NCBI RefSeq assembly: GCF_010131535.1
Contig: NZ_WUBS01000001.1
Location: forward strand, 404,856 to 468,855
Direction of reading: 5' to 3'
DNA length: 64,000 bases
From: Acerihabitans arboris
GTDB lineage: Bacteria; Pseudomonadota; Gammaproteobacteria; Enterobacterales; Enterobacteriaceae
Below, piece after piece: positions 56,059-64,000 of this stretch. The notes beneath the pieces were generated by a model. That model worked only from the letters and a program-made list of their open reading frames with translations, ran no database searches and was not told the origin of the DNA. A program made the position numbers and the translations under genes. Each line of letters starts with the position of its first letter. The first letter of the stretch is position 1.

Positions 56059-56280
56059 GATGGTCGCTCCTCATATGAATATTTAAAATTAGTTATATCT
56101 ACAGCAAATTTTTTCGAAAGGTCAATACTGCAAGCGGATATGAACCTTATCACAGCGGCATTAAACCTTGCTTAAATAAATTCATCCCAATAGATGAATT
56201 ATTAAACGCCGCCAACCAAGACATGGGTGGGATTAAGCTATTTCTCCGCCTAACCATTAAAGATTTATCGCGCCGCCGAC
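56059..56280. other. AT-rich intergenic stretch
   Basis: Contains the upstream region of the orphan gene at 56058 and ends at the ada stop. A plus-strand frame here overlaps the orphan gene and has no ribosome site. No feature is otherwise visible. Confidence 0.3.
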
Positions 56281-57354
56281 TCAGCCTTTAGCCTCCGTAT
56301 CCAGCAGGCGCCGTTTGCGTTCCACCCCCCAGCGGTAGCCGGACAAGGCGCCGTCGCTGCGCACCACCCGATGGCAGGGAATGGCTACCGCCAGCATATT
56401 GGCGGCGCAGGCGCCGGCCACGGCGCGCACCGCGGCGGGCGAGCCGATGCGTTTCGCCACATCCAGGTAGCTGGCCGTGCGGCCGGGCGGAATTTCCCGC
56501 AGCGCCTGCCAGACCCGCTGCTGGAAAGCCGTGCCGCGAATATCCAGCGGCAGATCCAGGCCAAGGGCCGGCGCATCGACAAATCCCACCACCAGCGCAA
56601 CCCGGCGGGCGAAGTCTTCATCGTCCCCCGCCAATACCGCCTGGGGGAAGGTATCCTGCAGCTGCTCCACCAGGCGCTGCGCATCGTCGCCGAGCAGAAT
56701 AGCGCAGATGCCGCGCGCGCTCTGCGCCACCAGGATATCCCCCAGCGTACAGCGCCCCACCGCAAATACAATGTCCATACCCAACCCTCCGGCCCGGTAA
56801 GCGGTGGGCGTCATGCCCAGGAGCGCGTCGGACCCGGCGTAAAAACGTCCCGGTGAATTAAACCCGGCGTCCAGCACCGCGTCGGTCACCCTGGTGCTCT
56901 CCGCCAGGCGCCGCCGCACCCGCTGATTACGCCAGGCCACGGCATAGGCTTTCGGCGTCAGGCCGGTAAGCGACTTGAATAAGCGGTGAAAATGAAACGG
57001 ACTCAAGGCCGCCTGCCGCGCCAGCTCCGCCAGAGGCGGGATACCGTCGGCTCGTTCAATATAACGGCAGGCCAGCGCGACTTTTGCCGCCTGCTCCTCG
57101 GCCAGCGTGGACCGCCCCTGGCGGCAGCGTTTGCAGGGGCGATAGCCCGCCCGCAACGCTTCCTCGGCATTGGCAAAAAACAGCACATTTCCCGCCAGCG
57201 GCAGGCGCGACGGGCAGGAAGGCGAGCAGAATATCCCGGTGGTCCTGACGGCGTAGATAAACCGGTCGTCGGCGGTTTTATCGCGCGTGACGATGGCCTG
57301 CCAGCGCGGGTCCTGCTCGATGGTCATCATGGGTGCGGCGGTTTCTGGTTTCAT
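56281..57354 (-). CDS. ada: Ada, adaptive alkylation response regulator and methyltransferase
   Basis: A bifunctional DNA repair protein and activator, 357 residues (E. coli Ada 354). The N-terminal zinc site has Cys43, 47, 74 and 77 (FCSPSC and CKRC); Cys43 is the phosphotriester methyl acceptor. An AraC helix-turn-helix follows (~95-190), then the O6-methylguanine transferase with PCHRVVR, active Cys 327. The AGGAGAGGGG ribosome site supports ATG 57354. An AlkD-like gene lies 11 kb away. Confidence 0.96.
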   Translation of the reverse strand: MKPETAAPMMTIEQDPRWQAIVTRDKTADDRFIYAVRTTGIFCSPSCPSRLPLAGNVLFFANAEEALRAGYRPCKRCRQGRSTLAEEQAAKVALACRYIERADGIPPLAELARQAALSPFHFHRLFKSLTGLTPKAYAVAWRNQRVRRRLAESTRVTDAVLDAGFNSPGRFYAGSDALLGMTPTAYRAGGLGMDIVFAVGRCTLGDILVAQSARGICAILLGDDAQRLVEQLQDTFPQAVLAGDDEDFARRVALVVGFVDAPALGLDLPLDIRGTAFQQRVWQALREIPPGRTASYLDVAKRIGSPAAVRAVAGACAANMLAVAIPCHRVVRSDGALSGYRWGVERKRRLLDTEAKG

Positions 57355-57516
57355 GCTATGCCCCTCTCCTAATCATCATATCGTCCCGGCCAGGCTGTGA
57401 CCAGACTGGAGATAAGCGTGACATGGGCTCAGCGGTTAAACACCCTGAAGCTTGCTTTCTCATTCATACCCTCTTCACCCCCTCCATTGGTTAACATCCT
57501 GTTGCTGACTGCCTTG
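57355..57516. other. Spacer between ada and the ABC transporter genes
   Basis: This gap holds the ada promoter by position, but no Ada box can be fixed by eye. No gene is seen. Confidence 0.3.
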
Positions 57517-58176
57517 TCATTCGAGATAGCCGTCACGCATGGTCATGACCCGGTTGGCGTAATTCGACGCCTCCTGTGAATGCGTCACCATCACGACGGT
57601 GGTCCCTTCCAGGTTGATCTTTTTCAGCTGCGCCAGCACGTCGCGGCTGTTCTTGCTGTCAAGATTGCCCGTGGGTTCATCCGCCAGTATCAAACCCGGA
57701 CGGCAAACCATCGCCCTGGCGATGGCCACCCGTTGCTGCTGGCCGCCGGACAGCTGCGCCGGATGGTGCCCTGCCCGGTGCTCCAGGCCGAAAACCTCGA
57801 GGATCTGGTCGACCCGCTGCCGGCGCTCGGGCTTTGCCACGCCGCGGTATTTCAGCGGCAAGGCGACGTTGTCATGTACCGACATGGAGGGAATCAGGTT
57901 AAACGATTGGAATATATAGCCGATAAGCCGCCGTCTTAACGCGATTTTCTGCGCATGCCCCAGGGCGGAAACGTTTTCCCCGGCCAGGATCAGGCGGCCT
58001 TCATCAAGGGATTCAAACATGCCCAGCACGTTTAGCAAGGTGGATTTGCCGGAGCCGGACGGTCCCATGATGGCAAGGAAATCCCCCGCGCCGACGCGAA
58101 GATCGACCCCGTTCAGCGCCAGGGTCTTGATGGTCCTGGTGGTGTGGAACTTGCCGCCTTTTTCCAGTTTTATCAT
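57517..58176 (-). CDS. MacB/LolD-class ABC exporter ATPase
   Basis: A 219-residue ATP-binding subunit. Walker A is GPSGSGKST, the signature is LSGGQQQRVAIARAM and Walker B is LILADEPTGNLD, all intact. ATG 58176 is one base after the adaptor stop. It forms a three-gene unit with the adaptor and the permease. Confidence 0.93.
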   Translation of the reverse strand: MIKLEKGGKFHTTRTIKTLALNGVDLRVGAGDFLAIMGPSGSGKSTLLNVLGMFESLDEGRLILAGENVSALGHAQKIALRRRLIGYIFQSFNLIPSMSVHDNVALPLKYRGVAKPERRQRVDQILEVFGLEHRAGHHPAQLSGGQQQRVAIARAMVCRPGLILADEPTGNLDSKNSRDVLAQLKKINLEGTTVVMVTHSQEASNYANRVMTMRDGYLE

Positions 58177-58177
58177 A

Positions 58178-59434
58178 TCAATCAAACTCAATGATGTTGG
58201 ATTTTTCGTAGTCGTTATCCGCAAAGGTCACCACCTGTTGCCCTTCGGTTAGCCCGCGGGTAATTTCCGCCTGAGCCGCTCCCTGCCGCTTGACCCGCAC
58301 CGGCGTTTTCACCGCACGGCGGCCGTTTTCGTCAAACACATAGACCAGCGCCTGGCCCTCATTAAAAAACACCGCTTCGGAAGGAGTGAGCAGCGCGTCC
58401 TGCTGCGTACTCAGGAAAACATGCAAATCGATGGACTGCCCGCGCTTGAGGACCATTTGCAGCGGCCGGGACGATCTCAGCCTGGCTTTGAATTTGCCGT
58501 TATCCACCACGGAAGATACCGATTCGATGGTCAGGGGAATTTCAACGCCGCCGGCCTGCGCCACGACATTGGCCTGGGGCTTGATTTTATCCAGGTAATA
58601 TTCGCTGAAATCAGCTTCAAAATAGTAAGAATGCAGGTTGTCGACGATGGTGACCTTATCGCCGGGCTTGATCTGCTGGCCGATTTTGATATCCAGCGAC
58701 GAGAGCGTGCCTTCAATGGGCGAAACGATAACCAGCTGTTCCAGGCCCCCTTTGATCAAATCCACCAGTTTGCCCAAACGGTTGATGGAACGATCGATCT
58801 CCTGGAATTGTTGCGGCAGGATCTGATCCTGCTGCCGATCGTGCCCGGACAAAATGGCGCAGGTTTTTTCCCAGTGGTTTAACTCATCCAGCAGATCCTC
58901 ATATTTGGCTTTTTCAATAATGGCGTTTTCGAATAGCTTTTTATTGCGCCGGATATCCTTGGCGATCTTCTGCCGGTTGTAATGGGATTTTTGCAGTTCT
59001 ACCTTAGTATCGCGGCTGTTTCGCTCCAATAACATGCGCATATTACGCAGGTTGTTTATCTGCTCGGTGGCATCGGCGATACGGGAGGTCACCTGCAGGA
59101 CAAAATCGTAATTGGACAGGCGGGCGATAATTTCGCCCTTCTTGACGTAATCGGAGGAGGTTTTATAGATATCGACCACCTTGCCTCCACGCTCGGAGGA
59201 AACGATGACGCTTTCGTTAGGCATGGCGACCGCGCGGGTGATCAGGGTATCGGTATAGGCGCCGCGCGTCACCGGATGAAGGGTTACGTTCGCCAGCGGC
59301 ATCCGCAGGTAATTATCGGTGGTGGCCAGCTTATACAGCCACCCGCACAGCAGCATAAACAGCGCGACGGCGCACCAGGTGATCCAGCCGGCGCGCCGAT
59401 GGACGCCATGTTTTTTATCCAGCTTGACATCCAT
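58178..59434 (-). CDS. HlyD/MacA-type periplasmic adaptor
   Basis: A 418-residue membrane-fusion protein: one N-terminal membrane helix (~18-40), barrel-sandwich region beginning VIVSSERGGKVVDIYKTSSD, a long coiled-coil hairpin (~120-230), then IEGTLSSLDIKIGQQIKPGD of the second lipoyl half and C-terminal beta barrels. It links the ABC pump to an outer-membrane channel. The linking channel is not encoded here. Confidence 0.9.
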   Translation of the reverse strand: MDVKLDKKHGVHRRAGWITWCAVALFMLLCGWLYKLATTDNYLRMPLANVTLHPVTRGAYTDTLITRAVAMPNESVIVSSERGGKVVDIYKTSSDYVKKGEIIARLSNYDFVLQVTSRIADATEQINNLRNMRMLLERNSRDTKVELQKSHYNRQKIAKDIRRNKKLFENAIIEKAKYEDLLDELNHWEKTCAILSGHDRQQDQILPQQFQEIDRSINRLGKLVDLIKGGLEQLVIVSPIEGTLSSLDIKIGQQIKPGDKVTIVDNLHSYYFEADFSEYYLDKIKPQANVVAQAGGVEIPLTIESVSSVVDNGKFKARLRSSRPLQMVLKRGQSIDLHVFLSTQQDALLTPSEAVFFNEGQALVYVFDENGRRAVKTPVRVKRQGAAQAEITRGLTEGQQVVTFADNDYEKSNIIEFD

Positions 59435-59439
59435 GGGCT

Positions 59440-61812
59440 TTACCTGCGCCCCGGACGCGACATCCGGCCGCCGCCGGCCAGCAGGGCCATGGCCATCACC
59501 GCCACCACGGCCAGCGCCAGTAGCATCAGGGCGGCAAATGCATAGGTATAGGTCAGGCCGGTGATCACCTCATATTGGCGCAACCACCGTCTGAGGAAAA
59601 CAAAGCCGATGGCAAAGGAAAATGAAAGCGCCGCCGCTAGCGGCGGTACGTTTTGCCGCAGGAAAAATACCGCGCTGGTATAAACCGAGCCGCCCACCGC
59701 CTCCATTATCAGCAGGGTCTGCTTGAGCCGCCGGGCTTCCGACAGCCCGATGACCATTGCGCTCGCCAGCATCAGTAACAGGGAGAGCGAGGCGACCAGC
59801 CTTATCACATTTAGGATCAGCAGGCTGTTTTTGAAATGATCGGCATGCAGCTCATCCACCGTCTGCATATGCATGTCCGCCAGCCCATATCCGCTGAGCA
59901 ATGAGGTGATTCGATCCCGCTGCGCCGCGGTGGCAAACCCGATGGCGGCATACTTTTCCACCCGCTCGTTAATAAACAGCATCAACGGCGGCGGCTGCCG
60001 GGCGCGCTCCCCCAGGTAAAAGTTATCGACAATACGCAGCACGCGCAGTCTGCGCTTCGCGCCGCCCACCTCGGCATAAAACGTGGTGTTAAGCGTTTCA
60101 TCATAAGAAGATAGCCCCATGAGCGCCATAAAAGACCGGGTAACCATAACGTGGCACACCGCCGGGTCTTCGCTTACGGCAATGGCGTTCTCCCCGCCGC
60201 CCAGGGTCTCAAGTCCCCAGACCCGGGAAAAACTGCGGTCGACATCGAGGGCGGTGACGGTGACGAACTGCTCCCCGGCCTGCTGGCGGGCGTGCTGGAC
60301 GGTAAGCACGGTGCGCGACATATCAAAGGGACGCCAACTGCTTAACGCAATATTACCGCTGCCTGTCGCCTCTTTCAGGCGGCTTTGCAACGCGCGCATG
60401 GCCTCAGGCGAGTTTAGTCGTTCGTTGGGTTCAAACGTCAGCAGGTTTTTTTTATGGTAGCCAAAATCGGCATCCATAACGTAATGGTTTTGCGCCGTCG
60501 CCCCGGCCCAGATGTAGACCATCACGCCGGAAATAAGCAGTTGCGTCACCAGGGTCAGCCGGTTGAGGTAATACGCCGCCGTGGTATCGTGCCGGTTTTG
60601 CGCCCGTCCCGCCCCGGCGGACAACACAAATAAATAGAGATAGAGCAGATGCGAGGCCAATACCACGCAGCCGATGAGAAGCATCGTCGCCAGGAACAGC
60701 GCAACCGGAAGCACCGCGCCATGATGTGATATCAGCGCCAGGACATACGGCGACACGGCGGAAAAACCTATCAGTATCAGCAGCGCCAGCGCACAGATGG
60801 CGGCAAACTGCGGCACGATAACCGCCATCGCCTCGGCGACCAGTTGCTTATCCGACGCGCCAAGGGATCGTTTAGTATGCAAGGTGCGCCGTTTGGCGGC
60901 ATTGACGACGGCATTGACGTTAAAAAAGTTTACCGCCGTGGTCAGCAGCACAAAAAACGCGGCCCCATACAGGGTATGCAGCAAGGGTTTGGCGATCCCC
61001 CCGGCCAGGTCATCGGCATAACCGTCGTCATAATGCATCTGCTGGATATTTTTGGCGCTGAAATGAATAAACTCCCCGGGCGTAAAGGGCGCGCCGGGCA
61101 ACTGCGGCGCATACAGCCCGACCAGCTTATCCAGCAGGCGGTTATCGAACGGCGCGGCCGAGGCGGTCTTGATAAAAACAAACATATGAACGTGATACCA
61201 ATCAACGCGCTTATCGTAGTAACCGTCCATCACCGCCGGGGAAAAGGCAATAATCGCCGGCATGGCGACGCTGCTGTCGGGGCGGGGCTCGAGCACGTCC
61301 TTGATCACGAACCGGCCTTTATCCCCCAGATCGATGGTCTTGCCCTGGGGTGACGCCAGCCCGAGATACTGGCGATTGAACGCGGGCGTAATATAGATTT
61401 CATTCGCTTCAAGCGTGGCGGGGGGCTGCCGGTAGGGATTCAACTGCGCCAGGAAACCGGGGCTGACCGCAAACACCGGCGCGCGCTGGGCAAGCCGGTC
61501 CTCGCTGCGAATGGTGGCATACAGCCGGAAAGCATAATTAACGCCCTCGATGCCCGGATCTTTTTTCAGGGCGTCAATCAACGGCAGCGGTGCCTGGGCG
61601 GAGCGTATCTTATCGCCATTGGGCAGCATAAACCGGGTTTCGATACGGTAAAGGCGCTGATGCCCGGGGTAAAACCTGTCGGTTTTAGCATCGTCGATAA
61701 ACATCAGCAGGATAAGGAATGTGGTGGCAAAGCCAATGGCGGTAATAATAATCGCCAATAGGGATGCGAGGGGATTTAATTTTGCATCATTAAAAAACTC
61801 ATTCAGGATCAT
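59440..61812 (-). CDS. FtsX/MacB-type ABC permease with two duplicated core units
   Basis: A 790-residue permease. Each half contributes one MacB-like periplasmic domain flanked by helices; membrane segments are near residues 20-45, 275-300, 335-365, 375-405, 430-450, 680-705, 720-745 and 755-780. So eight or more helices in one chain replace a dimer of four-helix subunits, a form often met in peptide exporters. I prefer ATG 61812 (MILNEFFNDAKLN) over an upstream GTG frame at 61848. Substrate unknown: antimicrobial peptide or lipopeptide export are guesses. Confidence 0.85.
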   Translation of the reverse strand: MILNEFFNDAKLNPLASLLAIIITAIGFATTFLILLMFIDDAKTDRFYPGHQRLYRIETRFMLPNGDKIRSAQAPLPLIDALKKDPGIEGVNYAFRLYATIRSEDRLAQRAPVFAVSPGFLAQLNPYRQPPATLEANEIYITPAFNRQYLGLASPQGKTIDLGDKGRFVIKDVLEPRPDSSVAMPAIIAFSPAVMDGYYDKRVDWYHVHMFVFIKTASAAPFDNRLLDKLVGLYAPQLPGAPFTPGEFIHFSAKNIQQMHYDDGYADDLAGGIAKPLLHTLYGAAFFVLLTTAVNFFNVNAVVNAAKRRTLHTKRSLGASDKQLVAEAMAVIVPQFAAICALALLILIGFSAVSPYVLALISHHGAVLPVALFLATMLLIGCVVLASHLLYLYLFVLSAGAGRAQNRHDTTAAYYLNRLTLVTQLLISGVMVYIWAGATAQNHYVMDADFGYHKKNLLTFEPNERLNSPEAMRALQSRLKEATGSGNIALSSWRPFDMSRTVLTVQHARQQAGEQFVTVTALDVDRSFSRVWGLETLGGGENAIAVSEDPAVCHVMVTRSFMALMGLSSYDETLNTTFYAEVGGAKRRLRVLRIVDNFYLGERARQPPPLMLFINERVEKYAAIGFATAAQRDRITSLLSGYGLADMHMQTVDELHADHFKNSLLILNVIRLVASLSLLLMLASAMVIGLSEARRLKQTLLIMEAVGGSVYTSAVFFLRQNVPPLAAALSFSFAIGFVFLRRWLRQYEVITGLTYTYAFAALMLLALAVVAVMAMALLAGGGRMSRPGRR

Positions 61813-61848
61813 CAGCGGATTATCTCTGTGTAGGGAGTAGAAAACCAC

Positions 61849-62208
61849 TAAGCCTAACCATTAATTCTTTATTTAATTTATATAATAATTAATTATTGAA
61901 TTATTTAAAATAAATATTTTGGTGAAATGCCCACCGAAATATCAGGGCCGGTTAAATACCGGCCATGGTAATACCTGATATGAAATACCGCCAATCACGA
62001 ACTTCCGGAACTCATTCCATGCCGGCGGCTCCGGACGAAAAAATATTCTTCACTACTTAATTTAATAGACTATTTAAAAAATCGCCAATATATATTGCTT
62101 GTTTTTTAAGCTGATTTAATCAGCGTTTAACTTTTGATTAATGGGTTTAACGACGTTATTCATAAACGCACCTTGAACCCTGCGAAGGAGCGGTCCGGCG
62201 CGCCGGAT
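61849..62208. promoter_or_regulatory. AT-rich spacer upstream of the ABC exporter
   Basis: Strongly AT-rich in 61856-61925 and 62030-62110. It should contain the exporter promoter. No gene is seen. Confidence 0.35.
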
Positions 62209-62234
62209 AAAAAAAGGCCGCCCGTCGGCGACCT
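62209..62234 (-). terminator. Rho-independent terminator after xylH
   Basis: On the minus strand GGTCGCC and GGCGGCC pair with one G-U around GACG, followed by TTTTTTT, 22 bp past the xylH stop. Confidence 0.85.
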
Positions 62235-62255
62235 TCCCTGAGGCAACATCGGGTT

Positions 62256-63434
62256 TCACACCCGCTTTTTGCTGGCGGTATCCATCCACACCGCCAATAG
62301 CAGGATGGCCCCCTTGACGATGTACTGCCAAAACGTGGGTACGTCCAGCATGCTCATGCCGTTATCCAGCGAGGCCATGATAAACGCCCCCATTACCGCC
62401 CCGGCCACGCCGCCGACGCCGCCGGCCAGGCTGGTGCCGCCGATGACGCAGGCGGCAATGGCGTCCAGTTCGGCGATATTGCCCGCCGACGGCGACCCGG
62501 CCCCCAGGCGGGAGCTGAGGATCAGCCCGGCAATCGCCACCATCAGGCCGTTGATGGCGAAAACCGCCAGCTTGGTGCGTTCGACGTTGACGCCGGAGAG
62601 CCGGGCGGCGTCGATATTGCCGCCGATGGCATAGACGCGCCGGCCGAACGCGGTACGGGACGCCATAAACAAGCCGGCCAGCATCAACGCCACCAGGACC
62701 AGCACCGGCGTCGGCACGCCCCGGTAATCGTTAAGCAAATAGATGGCGCCCAGCACCACCACGGCGGTAATCGCCTGGCGGGTCATATCGCCGGTGCGGG
62801 TGGGCACCGATAATCCCAGCCGCCGGCGATTGCCCCGCCGGCGCCACTGCCAGGCGATAAACAGCACCAGGCTGACGAATCCGATGCCGAAGCCCACCCC
62901 GCCCGGCAGGTAGCTCTGCCCTATCTGCGACATGGCGGGTGAGGTAGGCGATACCGTGGTGCCGTTGGTGACGCCGATTAAAATGCCGCGAAAAGCCAGC
63001 ATCCCGGCCAGGGTAACGATAAACGACGGGACTTTACGATAGGCCACCCACCAGCCGTTCCAGGCGCCAAGCACCAGTCCGAGCACCAGCGTCACCACGA
63101 TGGTCAGCGGCAGCGGCCACCCCAGCCAGACGTCGAAAATCGCCGCCGCGCCGCCCAGCAGCCCCATCATCGAGCCGACCGACAGGTCGATCTCCGCCGA
63201 GATAATGACAAACACCATGCCGACCGCCAGGATGCCGGTAATGGCGGTCTGGCGCAGCAGGTTGGAGATATTGCGCGCGCTCAGATAGGAGCCTTCGGTG
63301 GTAAAGGTAAAAAACAACATGATGACCACGATGGCGGCCAGCATGACAAACACCTGCAGGTTCATGGATTTCAGACCGCCGGCGGCGACGGGACCGGCGA
63401 CCGTTGCACCGTCGGTGCGCGTAATTTTAGACAT
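62256..63434 (-). CDS. xylH: D-xylose ABC transporter permease
   Basis: Inner-membrane permease of the xylose uptake system, 392 residues (E. coli XylH 393). Nearly the whole protein is close to E. coli Xyl[37 protein letters not shown], and [20 protein letters not shown]. Ten membrane segments. ATG 63434 has AGGAG eight bases upstream and overlaps the end of xylG by 8 bp. A GTG at 63443 is not needed. Confidence 0.97.
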   Translation of the reverse strand: MSKITRTDGATVAGPVAAGGLKSMNLQVFVMLAAIVVIMLFFTFTTEGSYLSARNISNLLRQTAITGILAVGMVFVIISAEIDLSVGSMMGLLGGAAAIFDVWLGWPLPLTIVVTLVLGLVLGAWNGWWVAYRKVPSFIVTLAGMLAFRGILIGVTNGTTVSPTSPAMSQIGQSYLPGGVGFGIGFVSLVLFIAWQWRRRGNRRRLGLSVPTRTGDMTRQAITAVVVLGAIYLLNDYRGVPTPVLVLVALMLAGLFMASRTAFGRRVYAIGGNIDAARLSGVNVERTKLAVFAINGLMVAIAGLILSSRLGAGSPSAGNIAELDAIAACVIGGTSLAGGVGGVAGAVMGAFIMASLDNGMSMLDVPTFWQYIVKGAILLLAVWMDTASKKRV

Positions 63435-64000
63435 GGGAGTCACTCCTGAGCGCCGCTTCCATCACCTGTTCCTGCGTCAGGCCGCGGTTGATAAGATCGG
63501 CTTTAATGGAACCCTGGTGCATCGCCAGTACCCGATCGCTAATGCCCAGTACTTCGGGCAACTCCGAGGACACGACGATAACGGCAATGCCCTGCCGCAC
63601 CAATTGGTTGATCAATAGATAAATTTCCTGTTTGGCGCCGATATCTATGCCCCGGGTCGGCTCGTCAAGGATCAGGATGTCCGGATTCAGCAGCAGGCAT
63701 TTGGCCAGGATGGCCTTTTGTTGGTTGCCGCCGCTAAGCCGGCCGATGGCCAGCTCCGGCGAAGACGTTTTCACCTTAAGCCGCTCGATGGCGTCGCGCA
63801 CCGCGGCCTGTTCGCCGGCCTCATCCACCATGCCGAATCCACCGGTGAATTGCCTGAGCGCCGCCAGGGTAATATTGGACCCGACGCTCATCACCGGCAC
63901 GATGCCGTCCTTTTTCCGATCCTCGGGCACCATGGCGATCCCCCGGCGCATCGCCTGGCGACAGTTGGCGAAGCGTACCGGCGCGCCGTTAAGGATAATC
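63427..64000 (-). CDS. xylG: D-xylose ABC transporter ATPase, 5' part beyond the window
   Basis: Only the C-terminal ~190 residues are present; the frame continues through position 64000. The second ATPase half shows the signature [17 protein letters not shown] and Walker [20 protein letters not shown], and the end ALRSDSHV matches XylG. xylF and the xylose enzymes are presumably off the right edge. Confidence 0.96.
   Translation of the reverse strand, partial: IILNGAPVRFANCRQAMRRGIAMVPEDRKKDGIVPVMSVGSNITLAALRQFTGGFGMVDEAGEQAAVRDAIERLKVKTSSPELAIGRLSGGNQQKAILAKCLLLNPDILILDEPTRGIDIGAKQEIYLLINQLVRQGIAVIVVSSELPEVLGISDRVLAMHQGSIKADLINRGLTQEQVMEAALRSDSHV

Noticed and set aside
55903..56175. Plus-strand frame overlapping the CaaX-like orphan gene
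   Set aside because: No ribosome site; the minus-strand gene has one and a better start context.
1..64000. tRNA, rRNA, CRISPR, prophage or transposase genes
   Set aside because: None could be recognised on either strand when reading through the gaps; small RNA genes cannot be excluded by eye.

Overview
The window is chromosomal DNA of a gamma-proteobacterium of the order Enterobacterales. The best inference is a Sodalis-allied enterobacterium: E. coli-type xylGH, ybhP-clsB-ybhN, phoA, umuDC, dmsABCD and mdtABC sit beside a complete-looking SPI-1/SSR-2-class type III secretion locus, in GC-rich DNA broken by short AT-rich gaps. Apart from one degraded transporter the genes look intact, which argues against an advanced, reduced symbiont genome. 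The species name is inference and was not tested.

Left third (1-21433, all on the minus strand): a type III secretion system of the Inv-Spa/SPI-1 class, read right to left: hilA-iagB, a 250 bp gap, invF-invG-invE-invA-invB-spaL(invC)-spaM(invI)-spaN(invJ)-spaO-spaP-spaQ-spaR-spaS, a 290 bp gap, then sicA-sipB-sipC-sipD-sipA. sipA runs off the left edge. The needle, inner-ring and sorting-platform genes (prgHIJK, orgAB) are absent and may lie beyond sipA. hilA-iagB directly upstream of invF differs from the Salmonella order. An internal start with a strong ribosome site inside spaO predicts the short SpaO product.

Middle (21434-49000): a 1.07 kb gene-free AT-rich stretch; an mdtABC-type RND efflux operon with its own NodT-type outer-membrane factor and a low-complexity Ser/Thr insertion in MdtB; an isolated nasR-nasB pair (nitrate-responsive ANTAR antiterminator and NirB-NirD fusion nitrite reductase) with a leader that folds as an ANTAR dual-hexaloop target overlapping a terminator; a TetR regulator divergent from two tandem DUF1471 (BhsA-like) genes with two matching palindromic operators; a 45-residue Gly-rich lipoprotein; a PhzF-like protein; ybhP-clsB-ybhN; phoA with a candidate Pho box; a HEAT-type DNA alkylation repair protein; a GNAT acetyltransferase; a divergent SDR/HxlR pair; and umuDC behind a consensus LexA box.

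Right third (49000-64000): dmsABCD with a candidate FNR site and a 74 bp near-duplication of the dmsC tail; a short AT-rich accessory patch (54.0-56.3 kb) with a beta-helix-like SGD-repeat protein, a benE-type transporter remnant and an orphan protein ending in a CaaX-like tetrapeptide; ada; a MacAB-like three-gene ABC exporter; and xylH with the 3' part of xylG cut by the right edge.

The orphan genes of the 54-56 kb patch, beside a genome that carries an invasion-type secretion system, are the best candidates for undescribed biology. The nasB leader and the spaO internal start are the best-supported regulatory observations.
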